NCBI GenBank assembly: GCA_030670005.1
Contig: DAOVCL010000095.1
Location: forward strand, 1 to 7,722
Source of the DNA: Candidatus Zixiibacteriota bacterium
GTDB taxonomy: Bacteria > SM23-81 > DAOVCL01
Length of the DNA stretch: 7,722 nucleotides
Reading direction: 5' to 3'
The position numbers were made by a program, and so were the translations under genes. This document shows, piece by piece, positions 1-5,591 of the stretch. Positions within the stretch are counted from its first letter, which is position 1. The number at the start of each line of letters is the position of its first letter. The notes beneath the pieces were generated by a model. The model did no database searches and was not told the origin of the DNA. It was given only the letters and a program-made list of their open reading frames with translations.

Positions 1-36
1 CGTGTAGATTCGTTTATTCGTGTCATTTGTGTTCCA
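1..36. repeat. Degenerate TTCGTGT-type short tandem repeat
   Basis: Imperfect units of about 8 to 10 bases (CGTGTAGATT, CGTTTATT, CGTGTCATTT, GTGTTCC) fill the left edge, just beyond the terminator of the S4 gene, and may continue outside the window. The part with GTGTCATT (20-27) and GTGTTCC (29-35) recurs in the same orientation at 4175-4191, so this is one family with at least two copies here. Similar TTCGTGT strings are common in the intergenic DNA of many bacteria; I know of no assigned function. Nothing coding is visible in it. Confidence 0.6.
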
Positions 37-62
37 AAGTTTCTACTTTGACTATTCTTGAA

Positions 63-87
63 GAAAAAACCAGCCTTAAGCTGGCTC
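63..87 (-). terminator. Rho-independent terminator of the surA-S4 operon
   Basis: On the minus strand a CCAGC / GCTGG stem (80-84 with 70-74) closes a five-base loop and is followed at once by six Ts (69-64) and more T/C-rich sequence. The stop codon of the S4-domain gene (78-76) lies inside the loop, so coding region and terminator overlap. The stem is short, but the U-tract and position fit an intrinsic terminator. An alternative AGCC/GGCT pairing (72-75 with 83-86) overlaps it. Confidence 0.75.
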
Positions 88-342
88 TTTCCCTTCCTCC
101 TCGATTAGGCGATAAAGGGTGCGGGCTCTCTTCCTGCTCACATTTCCCTGAGGAATCTCCAGTATCTCTGCTTCAACCCAGCGATCCCAAAATCTTATAC
201 TCACTATCTGGCCAGATTTAACCCTATCACCTGGCTTGGCTCTTCTCCCGTCCAAAAATACCAGGCCTTCATCACAGGCCCTCTTGGCCTCCGCCCTTCT
301 CCCTATCAACCGACTTGAGGAGAGAAATTGGTCTATTCTCAA
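76..342 (-). CDS. S4-domain RNA-binding protein (RqcP/Hsp15-like)
   Basis: This 88-residue basic protein is almost all S4 RNA-binding fold: MRIDQFLSSSRLIGRR at the N-terminus, then an Ala-Lys-Arg-rich helix, VFLDGRRAKPGDRV (about 28-41) and IVSIRF. The layout and the C-terminal arginine/leucine-rich tail ending LYRLIEEE match the small S4 proteins RqcP (YabO) of Firmicutes and Hsp15 (HslR) of Proteobacteria. Those bind stalled 50S subunits carrying peptidyl-tRNA and act in ribosome quality control; the role here is inferred from family. The start is TTG at 342-340, overlapping the surA stop as TTGA. No clear Shine-Dalgarno precedes it, so translation is probably coupled to surA. It is the last gene before the terminator. 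I cannot decide between the RqcP and Hsp15 subfamilies, so no symbol is given. Confidence 0.9.
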   Translation of the reverse strand: MRIDQFLSSSRLIGRRAEAKRACDEGLVFLDGRRAKPGDRVKSGQIVSIRFWDRWVEAEILEIPQGNVSRKRARTLYRLIEEEGKEPA

Positions 343-1646
343 TGGGTAAAACTGGCTAACCTTATGTCAATATAGGTCCGCTTCCGAGCCCGGATAAGCC
401 ATTGATTCAACCTGGTATTTGCCTTCTCCCGGTGAGCCATACCCTTTATCATCCCCCAATCCTGCTCCAGGCTAAGCTTTCTATTCTCCCTTCTGCCGGT
501 TACCAGGATGAGGTGCACTCCATAGGAGGAGATCACCGGTTGGCTAACCTCTCCCACCTTCAAGTTATTAAGCGCATCCCTAAAGCTCTCCGTTAACTGA
601 TCCGGCTCAAACCAACCGAGGTCCCCTCCCCTGTCCCGGGAGCCCAGATCCTGCGAGTACTCCTTGGCCACCTGGGCAAAATCCTCACCACTTAAAATCC
701 TCTGCCTCAGACTGTCTGCCTCGGCTTCAGCCCTTTCCCAATCCTGAGAGGATGGCCTCAGGGAGAAGAGGATATGACGGGCTTTAACCCTATCCCTCTT
801 TCTCTCTTCTACCTGAATTATATGATAGCCAAACCTCGTTCGAACCAGATCGCTTATCTCCCCAACCTTAAGGGAGAAGGAAACTCGGTCGAATTCGGGG
901 ACCATATCCCCCCTGCCAAACCATCCCAACTCCCCCCCAGAGGAACCACTGGGATCATCAGAATACTCCCTGGCCAACTGAGCAAAATCCCCCCCTTCCC
1001 TCAACCTCTGTAAAACACTTTTGGCTCTCTCCAAGACCATAGTCTCTGTCTCGGGACTTGGCTCCACAGTCAAAAGGATGTGGCTAATCCTTAGCGCCTC
1101 TCTCTGGGAAGGGAGGCTATCCTGGTAATTTCGGTAAAAATCTCTTACCTCTCCATCGGAGATCTTCACCTGCGAGACGAGCTTGTCCATAAGCTTCTGC
1201 TTAAGGAGCTCACTTTTGACCTGAGAGCGATACCTCCTCTTCAGTTTCTCCAGGGTTAGGCCTTCCCTTTCCAATTCCTTCTGGAATTCCGCCGGCGAGG
1301 AGAATTGGCCCTCCACCTTTTTCAACTGTTCCTCCAAGGCCTGGTTCACCTCCTTAGGGGTTACCTCGAGGGTTTCCCTCTTCGCCTCTACCAGAAGAAC
1401 TTTGTCATTCACCATCTCCTCTAAGACCTTCTCCCTCAACCTACTCACCTCTAAACTATCCTTCAGATCTACCCTGCCCTGCATGGCCAGAAGCTGAAGC
1501 TGGGATTCAAGCTCGGAGTAGAGGATAATCTCATCCCCCACCACCACCACTATCCCATCTATAAGCTGACCGGAACGGGAAGTTGAAGCCAAGATAGGCA
1601 GAGCACACAGAGAAAAGATCATTATTTTAGCGATTTTCCTGAACAT
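339..1646 (-). CDS. surA: SurA-type periplasmic chaperone / peptidyl-prolyl isomerase
   Basis: This 435-residue protein has the full SurA plan. A signal peptide (Lys/Arg start, hydrophobic about 7-20, likely cleavage near ALPILA) is followed by the SurA N-terminal chaperone domain (about 27-165), recognisable by LIDGIVVVVGDEIILYSELE. Two parvulin domains follow, at about 184-281 and 287-384, then a short C-terminal segment that in E. coli SurA packs on the chaperone core. Both parvulins look intact: RISHILL (His189) with GYHI (His275), and ARHILF (His291) with GVHL (His378), plus GGELGWF and GGDLGWF loops. Family role: escort and folding of outer-membrane proteins in the periplasm. The ATG at 1646 is preceded by GAGGGAG four bases upstream. 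It shares an operon with the S4 gene through a 4-nt overlap and is separated from the other two foldase genes by 2.8 kb of unrelated DNA. Confidence 0.95.
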   Translation of the reverse strand: MFRKIAKIMIFSLCALPILASTSRSGQLIDGIVVVVGDEIILYSELESQLQLLAMQGRVDLKDSLEVSRLREKVLEEMVNDKVLLVEAKRETLEVTPKEVNQALEEQLKKVEGQFSSPAEFQKELEREGLTLEKLKRRYRSQVKSELLKQKLMDKLVSQVKISDGEVRDFYRNYQDSLPSQREALRISHILLTVEPSPETETMVLERAKSVLQRLREGGDFAQLAREYSDDPSGSSGGELGWFGRGDMVPEFDRVSFSLKVGEISDLVRTRFGYHIIQVEERKRDRVKARHILFSLRPSSQDWERAEAEADSLRQRILSGEDFAQVAKEYSQDLGSRDRGGDLGWFEPDQLTESFRDALNNLKVGEVSQPVISSYGVHLILVTGRRENRKLSLEQDWGMIKGMAHREKANTRLNQWLIRARKRTYIDIRLASFTH

Positions 1647-1996
1647 CTCACTCCCTCTGGAAAAAGTTTAAGGCTTCCAGCACCAATGATGCTGATGGTT
1701 TACCCATCCCAACTGGGAAGGCTCCTATACTACAATTTTGTGAGCTCTTGTTCTTTTGACAAAGTTTTTCGTAGCAACCGCAAAGTTCGCAGAGTAGGCG
1801 CAGAGAACGCAAAGAAGGAAGCGCACTTCGTGACCTATGCGTCTTCTTTGGGTTCTTTGCGGTTATTGTTTGCAGCTTTGCCGCGCTGCGTGGCATCAAG
1901 TTTCGTTGGATCCTCATTCTACAGTTTCTCGACAAAGCCAAGATTTTCCTAAAGACAGGAGCGTCAACTTTAAGTGCAAGTGCTGACCCGAACTAA
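1647..1996. other. Non-coding stretch upstream of surA
   Basis: No credible gene lies here. Next to surA there are two small leader hairpins (CAGCA 1678-1682 with TGCTG 1690-1694, and TCCCA/TGGGA near 1706-1717). The CGCAAAG-type repeat element occupies the middle. I see no convincing sigma-70 promoter for surA; TAGTAT near 1730 is the best -10-like string, but no -35 fits it. A perfect TTGACA on the plus strand (1756-1761) has no matching -10. Confidence 0.5.
1771..1864. repeat. CGCAAAG-type intergenic repeat element with inverted arms
   Basis: Four copies of CGCAAAG or CGCAGAG start at 1779, 1788, 1799 and 1808, a regular 9/11/9-base spacing. The right side carries the reverse complement: AACCGCAAAG (1776-1785) pairs perfectly with CTTTGCGGTT (1855-1864), and CAAAGAAG (1810-1817) with CTTCTTTG (1843-1850), giving an asymmetric nested fold. 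Similar CGCAAAG arrays are frequent in intergenic DNA of environmental bacteria and are often mis-annotated as small Leu/Arg/Cys-rich proteins. Function unknown. Confidence 0.65.
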
Positions 1997-2170
1997 TCAT
2001 AAAATCCTATGTGCAGTTGGTAGCTGAGCGGTTACCCCCATCGATTTGGCCAATGACCTTGGGATAGCAATCAAACCCTTATCTATACGGCTTTGGGTTA
2101 TTCTAATAGCAGAATAATTGTAAAGGACCCTGCTATCAGCCTCAACGATTTGAGTGCCCCTCAATTCCAT
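1997..2170 (-). CDS. Unrecognised 57-residue ORF, probably a gene fragment
   Basis: A short open frame starting at ATG 2170, 16 nt after the zinc-ribbon ORF, with protein-like composition. The core ITQSRIDKGLIAIPRSLAKS (residues 24-43) reads like a real folded segment, with alternating hydrophobic positions and a Lys-Gly turn. The last dozen residues lose this character, which suggests a frameshift or truncation near residue 45. From memory the core resembles C-terminal segments of some helicase or restriction-associated proteins, but I cannot name the family. No good Shine-Dalgarno is present. Being next to a decayed restriction gene, it may be part of the same relic. It could also be chance. 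Confidence 0.35.
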   Translation of the reverse strand: MELRGTQIVEADSRVLYNYSAIRITQSRIDKGLIAIPRSLAKSMGVTAQLPTAHRIL

Positions 2171-2186
2171 TTATGTGCTCAACTTC

Positions 2187-2408
2187 TCATCTACCGAAAC
2201 CAAAATCCAGTCCTGTCCCCACCACATTACCACAGTAAGGACAGATAACAGATTGCTCTGGATCTGTGGTAAGGCTATGCCTGGCGGTGCCCTCCCTGTA
2301 CCCCAATCCATCCCAAGACCATTCCTCGGTCATCAGAGCTGTAAACCATATCCTATCAAGGACTTCACCGCAATGGAGACACTTTTTCATTCCCTTCCGC
2401 TCAGTCAT
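2187..2408 (-). CDS. Small zinc-ribbon protein (four-cysteine)
   Basis: A 73-residue ORF with two CxxC knuckles about 40 residues apart: CLHC at 10-13 and CPYC at 56-59, each followed by Gly as in zinc-ribbon knuckles (CLHCGEV, CPYCGNVVG). The intervening segment has WFTALMTEEWSWDG, as expected for strands between knuckles. The start at ATG 2408 is supported by GAGGTG (2422-2417) eight bases upstream; a second ATG at 2390 follows GGAAGGGA too closely. The upstream Shine-Dalgarno lies in what looks like the C-terminal end of the decayed endonuclease. Function is unknown: a DNA- or protein-binding accessory factor is possible, but nothing shows which. It may itself be a remnant. Confidence 0.5.
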   Translation of the reverse strand: MTERKGMKKCLHCGEVLDRIWFTALMTEEWSWDGLGYREGTARHSLTTDPEQSVICPYCGNVVGTGLDFGFGR

Positions 2409-2824
2409 TTAATTTACACCTCTTGGATTTGCTTACAATGTGCGAACCTTAATATACCTCTCCCCGCGAATTTTGTCCAGAACTCTTCTCAGTGCTACTC
2501 GCCTGAAAGACTCATATGATTCCATGCATGGGCTTAGATCGCCCAATGATTGAGTGGTCAGATACCCTGATCTGACTGTCGCAGAAGAGGGGTTCTGCCA
2601 CCTCGCTTCGGGAGCGGAGTTATCCACAACATTCAAGCTTGTAATATGCTCCAGATTAAGGGTATGCAGCAAAATACCCCGACATTACCCAACTTGATTT
2701 GACATCTTCCCCTCCCAGCTCTTGAACTTTCCAATTCCGCCTGATGAAACAGATGCGGCAGTCGTTTTTTAATCTTCCCTACGAGTTTGTCATCTTCAAA
2801 TATTTTCTCTAAGTGACTTGACAT
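2409..2824 (-). pseudogene. Decayed ThaI-family restriction endonuclease (N- and C-terminal remnants)
   Basis: From ATG 2824 (GGAG nine bases upstream) the frame reads LEKIFEDDKLVGKIKKRLP then LFHQAELESSRAG. As I remember it, this is the N-terminus of ThaI-type type II endonucleases, where the next residues are K-(I/V)-G-M-E-V-G. Here that continuation (KMSNQVG, 2708-2688) lies in another frame after five extra bases (2713-2709), and then stops. The middle of the protein, including the nuclease region, is absent. Near 2486-2409 the sequence reads VLDKIRGERYIKVRTL, a stop, then ANPRGV, which resembles the family's C-terminal GREnYIKLPKPGTNPRGV signature. So the gene carries a frameshift, a large internal deletion and at least one stop. 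No DNA methyltransferase partner is visible. Recognition is from memory, strongest for the N-terminal part. Confidence 0.5.
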
Positions 2825-2839
2825 ACTGCATTGCTCCAT

Positions 2840-3043
2840 TGTTTATATAGTGAAGAGGCAGATAAGTGAAGTTCTAAGGGGCTAAGTGACACCACCTTTT
2901 AGCCCACTGGTTTATATAAGCTCTTAAGTTTGGTTACACCCCAACTTCGCAAGGCGTGACCAGCGTCATTTAGCCTATCGTCAGGCGATTTACGACAGCG
3001 ACACAATGAAATGAAACTGCCCAATAGGACATCAGAATATACT
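2840..3043. other. Intergenic region between methyltransferase and endonuclease relic
   Basis: No gene. It has a 7-bp inverted repeat GGGCTAA (2879-2885) / TTAGCCC (2899-2905) with a 13-base loop but no T-run, a direct repeat GTTTATATA (2841-2849 and 2910-2918), and a small GCCT/AGGC hairpin near 2973-2986. The TATATA at 2848-2843, upstream of the endonuclease start, could serve as a -10, but I see no matching -35. No terminator for the methyltransferase gene is evident. Confidence 0.4.
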
Positions 3044-4048
3044 TTACTTGATCGCCGTAATCATAGGATTCACACTTATGGGCGCAGCCATCTGCACAAC
3101 GATTTTCACAAGTGGTCGCAAAATCGAATCAATGGCATCGATATCTCTTGGACGATCTTCGTCTGAGTACTGGGCGAACAATTGTTCCGCAAACCATGCC
3201 CCACTATGTGAAGGAACTACCTCTCGAAAACCAACCTCCTTCAACCAGGATACAAAGGTTTTTCCAGATGGATGAGTGAGTGAACAGAGAAGTGTTTCGG
3301 TAATAGTCGAACAGACCTTTTCTAAAAGTGGAATGGTGATTAAATCAAAGGAAAGAGAATCCCCATTTTCTGAAAAAAACTTAATTATTTCCTCACGGGA
3401 CATCGAAAGGGCAATCTTATACATTCTTGCGAACTCTTGATCAATGTGACGATCATATAGAGTGAGCCGACACATATGATCATCGATCTTATCGAGGTGA
3501 GCTTCTCGCTCTTGACCATTGCGATACCTACCCAGATCTTCATATCCTATCCTCAGATGTCCTCCCGATCTCAAGACCCGATAAAGCTCCTGCAAGGTGA
3601 CTTTTGGATCTGGTGTCTGTTCTATAGAAGATGCAGCCATTACTCCATCGAAACTATTGTCCTGAAATGGCAAGAGGGTTCCTGGTTCAACATAGATAAA
3701 TTTTACATTTGAAATACCCATATGTTTGGCGTTTTCAGTGCATATCTCAACCCGATGAGGGGATCCATCAACTCCCACAACTTCGTCAACAAAAGGTGCT
3801 ACGATCAAAGATGGCCACCCATCGCCAGGGCCAAAATCCAGTAATTTTTTTCCTTCCCCCTCTGTGGAAAAAAGGTAGTCGAAAAGTGATCCCCGATCTC
3901 GCCAATGTGATCTTTTGCTTGCATCGAATGGTCGATATATAATTGGCAAAGAGTAATCTGACTGAGAGTCCATTTCATCATAAAAAAACTCTACCGAATT
4001 ACATACTTTCGGCTTTAACTCTCGCTCAATCCATTTAAATATATCCAT
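3044..4048 (-). CDS. Class I SAM-dependent methyltransferase, substrate unknown
   Basis: A 334-residue soluble protein with the Rossmann-type methyltransferase core of the Methyltransf_11 / UbiE-like group. Motif I is LLDFGPGDGWPS (69-80), binding SAM; the acidic residue ending strand 2 is Asp94 in VVGVDGS; FDGVMAASSIEQTPD (133-147) covers strand 4; ELYRVLRSGGHLRI (154-167) is the typical post-motif. The N-terminal 65 residues and C-terminal 130 residues (about 200-334) are extra and probably define the substrate, which I cannot infer. There is no transmembrane segment or DNA-methyltransferase motif (no DPPY/NPPY, no PC motif), so it is not the partner of the neighbouring endonuclease relic. 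The start ATG at 4048 has only a weak Shine-Dalgarno. It stands alone, with its own likely promoter about 100 nt upstream. Confidence 0.85.
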   Translation of the reverse strand: MDIFKWIERELKPKVCNSVEFFYDEMDSQSDYSLPIIYRPFDASKRSHWRDRGSLFDYLFSTEGEGKKLLDFGPGDGWPSLIVAPFVDEVVGVDGSPHRVEICTENAKHMGISNVKFIYVEPGTLLPFQDNSFDGVMAASSIEQTPDPKVTLQELYRVLRSGGHLRIGYEDLGRYRNGQEREAHLDKIDDHMCRLTLYDRHIDQEFARMYKIALSMSREEIIKFFSENGDSLSFDLITIPLLEKVCSTITETLLCSLTHPSGKTFVSWLKEVGFREVVPSHSGAWFAEQLFAQYSDEDRPRDIDAIDSILRPLVKIVVQMAAPISVNPMITAIK

Positions 4049-4151
4049 AACTTAATAGGATAGGAATTCCCATTTTCAGACGGATAAACAACCTCACTCA
4101 TTAAACACCGAAAGCCACTGAAATATCAAGAGATTCCAAGGAAGAATGTGT

Positions 4152-4181
4152 ATTATAATTTTTCGGTAGTTCCGGTGTCAT
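4152..4181 (-). promoter_or_regulatory. Predicted sigma-70 promoter of the methyltransferase gene
   Basis: On the minus strand, ATGACA (4181-4176; five of six matches to TTGACA) is followed after 18 bases by a perfect TATAAT (4157-4152). Transcription would start near 4145, giving a leader of about 97 nt before the ATG at 4048. The -35 lies within the tandem ACACCG repeats, so repeat and promoter cannot be separated. This is a consensus match only. Confidence 0.45.
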
Positions 4182-4191
4182 TCGGTGTTCC
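4162..4191. repeat. TTCGGTGT tandem repeat, same family as 1-36
   Basis: Three adjacent units of about 10 bases: TTCGGTAGT (4162-4170), TCCGGTGTCA (4171-4180) and TTCGGTGTTC (4181-4190). GTGTCATT (4175-4182) and GTGTTCC (4185-4191) are the strings also found at 20-35, with nearly the same spacing and orientation. A reverse copy of one unit lies at 4104-4112. The repeat overlaps the -35 of the predicted methyltransferase promoter. Confidence 0.6.
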
Positions 4192-4194
4192 CCT

Positions 4195-4224
4195 TGTATA
4201 ATTTGGGATAAAAATCCCGTTCAA
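4195..4224 (-). promoter_or_regulatory. Weaker upstream promoter candidate with a palindromic spacer
   Basis: TTGAAC (4224-4219) and TATACA (4200-4195) are 18 bases apart on the minus strand, each matching consensus at four of six positions. The spacer holds a perfect inverted repeat GGGAT (4205-4209) / ATCCC (4214-4218), where a repressor site would be effective. It may be an alternative start for the methyltransferase gene; it is clearly weaker than the site at 4152-4181. Confidence 0.25.
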
Positions 4225-4424
4225 CCTGTCAAAAAGTCCTGCTACAGGGGGCAAAGTTTACCACTTCAGTGTTTATCTAATTGTCATTTGGAAGACACCA
4301 TTCCGAGTCTGTTCTCGACCAGGCAATCACATCAGGATGAACTGAGATAATTGAATTCGGAAGTTAGGGAGTCGTCTCATCCCACTGGGGAAGAAAGCAA
4401 ATTCTCAAATCACCCCCTACCATT

Positions 4425-5306
4425 CTAATATGGGTCCCTAAGTTTGCCCACCTTTGAGCTATCACTAACCGAAAAGGTTGTGTCGGCTAACCCTGCCGAG
4501 GCCAGAAGGGAGTAGTTTATCTCCACCTCAAACTCCCCCTTAAGCTTTCTGAGAAGCTCTTTAAGACCTTCCCTACCCTGAAGAACGGAGAGCCGGTTGA
4601 GAAGTTCCCCCTTTACTAAGGCAAAATCCCTCACCGTTCCCTTCTTCTTGCGGTCGGTAACCAGGAGTATATGATAACCATCGTCCCCTTTAATGGGCTG
4701 GGATATGTTTCCCAGAGGAGTGGAAAAGATAGCCTTAGTCAAGTAAGGAGGAAGGTTATCTCTGGTTAAGTAGCCAATATCACCCCCCTTCGTGGCCGAG
4801 GGGGCTAAGGAATATTTGGCCGCTAATTCAGCGAATCCCTCACCCTTCCTTAACCTTCCGATTATCTTCTTTGCCTCTTTAAGACTTGGCACAAGTATCT
4901 CACTTGCTCTTACCTCATCCTCCTGTCTGGTGAACTCCTCCGGATGGGCACGATAATAGCTAAAGGTCTCTTCCTCCCCTCCTCCTTTAATCTCCCTATC
5001 AAGCAACTCGGCGATGAGAATTCCCTTAGTGGCTTCCTCTATCCTCTTTCTAACCCCATCATCTTTATCCAGTTCCCTCCTCAAGGCCTCCTGATAGAGC
5101 ATCTGGGAGTCAACCCACCTCTCCACCCAACCTTCCACCTCCTCCCAGGAGAGCTTCCCTTCGTAAGAGGAGGGAAGCCTTTCCTTGAGCTCCTCTAAGG
5201 TAAGAATGGAATCATTAACCTTAGCTATGTTTGGTCTCTCCTCTCGGCAGCCAAAAAGGAGAAGGACCAGAAAAAGAGGTGTAAGAAAAACGACCTTATG
5301 CAACAT
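4425..5306 (-). CDS. Parvulin-type (PpiC-like) lipoprotein foldase with altered active site
   Basis: About 293 residues. A lipoprotein signal (hydrophobic 5-19, lipobox LFGC with Cys20) predicts membrane anchoring after Lsp cleavage. A helical SurA/PpiD-like chaperone region (about 25-125, starting IAKVNDSILTLEEL) precedes one parvulin domain (about 131-219), with GGDIGYL and the C-terminal GYHILLV (His212). The first active-site histidine, normally in R-A-(S/R)-H-I-L-V, is Glu136 (RASEILV), so isomerase activity is doubtful and a holdase role more likely. Start choice: AGGAGG lies only 2 bases before ATG 5306 and 5 before TTG 5303; a TTG at 5321 keeps the frame open but lacks a ribosome site. 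It follows a terminator and hairpin array, so it probably has its own promoter, which I could not find. Confidence 0.88.
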   Translation of the reverse strand: MLHKVVFLTPLFLVLLLFGCREERPNIAKVNDSILTLEELKERLPSSYEGKLSWEEVEGWVERWVDSQMLYQEALRRELDKDDGVRKRIEEATKGILIAELLDREIKGGGEEETFSYYRAHPEEFTRQEDEVRASEILVPSLKEAKKIIGRLRKGEGFAELAAKYSLAPSATKGGDIGYLTRDNLPPYLTKAIFSTPLGNISQPIKGDDGYHILLVTDRKKKGTVRDFALVKGELLNRLSVLQGREGLKELLRKLKGEFEVEINYSLLASAGLADTTFSVSDSSKVGKLRDPY

Positions 5307-5427
5307 TCCCTCCTCTATCAAGAATGGGCAACTTATTGATGTTCAAAACATTACAGGTAACCTTGCGGGGGCTCCGATCTATCGGGATCCGCTCCCCTCA
5401 GAGGGTTGGACTATTACTCCTGAGTCT

Positions 5428-5591
5428 CCCCCGATATAACGAGCCCCATGGATTAGAACTTAGCTCCCTTCGGTCGCTAACTTCTCCATAGGGGCTCTCG
5501 CCCCTCTGGCGCTCCGCAATCCTCCGCTCGCTCGGATTGCTCCACTGTCACCCTTGAAGAGGGCATACCCCCTTCAAACTACCCCCGATAT
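5428..5591. repeat. 10-bp direct repeat CCCCCGATAT near the ends of the hairpin array
   Basis: CCCCCGATAT occurs at 5428-5437 and again at 5582-5591, enclosing 144 bp that contain the main hairpins. The arrangement is what a target-site duplication around a small non-autonomous element would look like. The right copy, however, overlaps the adjacent palindrome by two bases, and the repeat could equally be a shared motif. No transposase or clean terminal inverted repeats are seen. Confidence 0.35.
5441..5577. repeat. Array of three strong hairpins (possible structured RNA or small repeat element)
   Basis: Hairpin 1 (5441-5497): GAGCCCC and ATGGA pair with TCCAT and GGGGCTC, then GAACTTAGC (5456-5464) pairs with GCTAACTTC (5476-5484), about 21 bp with one C-C mismatch, a 3-base bulge, a 1-base bulge and an 11-base loop. 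An alternative AGGGGC/GCCCCT stem (5490-5505) competes with its base. Hairpin 2 (5516-5540): GCAATCC/GGATTGC around an 11-base loop. Hairpin 3 (5554-5577): TTGAAG and GGG pair with CCC and CTTCAA around CATA, with one mismatch. Loops and stems are GC-richer than the neighbours. No coding potential. Confidence 0.55.

Larger units (their letters stand above)
4049..4424. other. Non-coding region between the second foldase and the methyltransferase
   Basis: 376 bp without a credible gene. It contains the methyltransferase promoter candidates, the TTCGGTGT repeats, and a 9-bp inverted repeat AACACCGAA (4104-4112) / TTCGGTGTT (4181-4189) bracketing the -10 region. No T-run terminator is visible after the foldase stop at 4425. 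Confidence 0.5.

Noticed and set aside
1648..1941. A 97-residue minus-strand open frame directly before surA
   Set aside because: Its Ser/Leu/Arg/Cys-rich middle is the translation of the CGCAAAG repeat element, a well-known kind of spurious protein; no ribosome site, and it runs through the surA leader.
2433..2672. A 79-residue minus-strand open frame as an independent gene
   Set aside because: Its start has no ribosome site and the first 50 residues show no family character; only its end resembles the endonuclease C-terminus, so I treat it as part of the pseudogene.
2879..2905. GGGCTAA/TTAGCCC inverted repeat as a terminator
   Set aside because: The loop is 13 bases and no T-run follows on either strand.
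2899..2994. A 31-residue open stretch on the minus strand between the methyltransferase and the endonuclease relic
   Set aside because: Reads smoothly, but is too short, has no start with a ribosome site, and no family is recognised.
3044..4048. The methyltransferase as the modification partner of the restriction relic
   Set aside because: It has none of the catalytic motifs of DNA N4/N6 or C5 methyltransferases and belongs to the small-molecule-type Methyltransf_11 group.
1..4191. Short periodic repeats as a CRISPR array
   Set aside because: The units are about 10 bases, degenerate, and lack unique spacers of constant length; no cas genes are present.
5185..5439. A plus-strand open frame ending in a fairly protein-like stretch (GAPIYRDPLPSEGWTITP)
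   Set aside because: It begins antisense to the lipoprotein signal of the 4425-5306 gene, and no ribosome site or longer homologous context is visible; probably chance.
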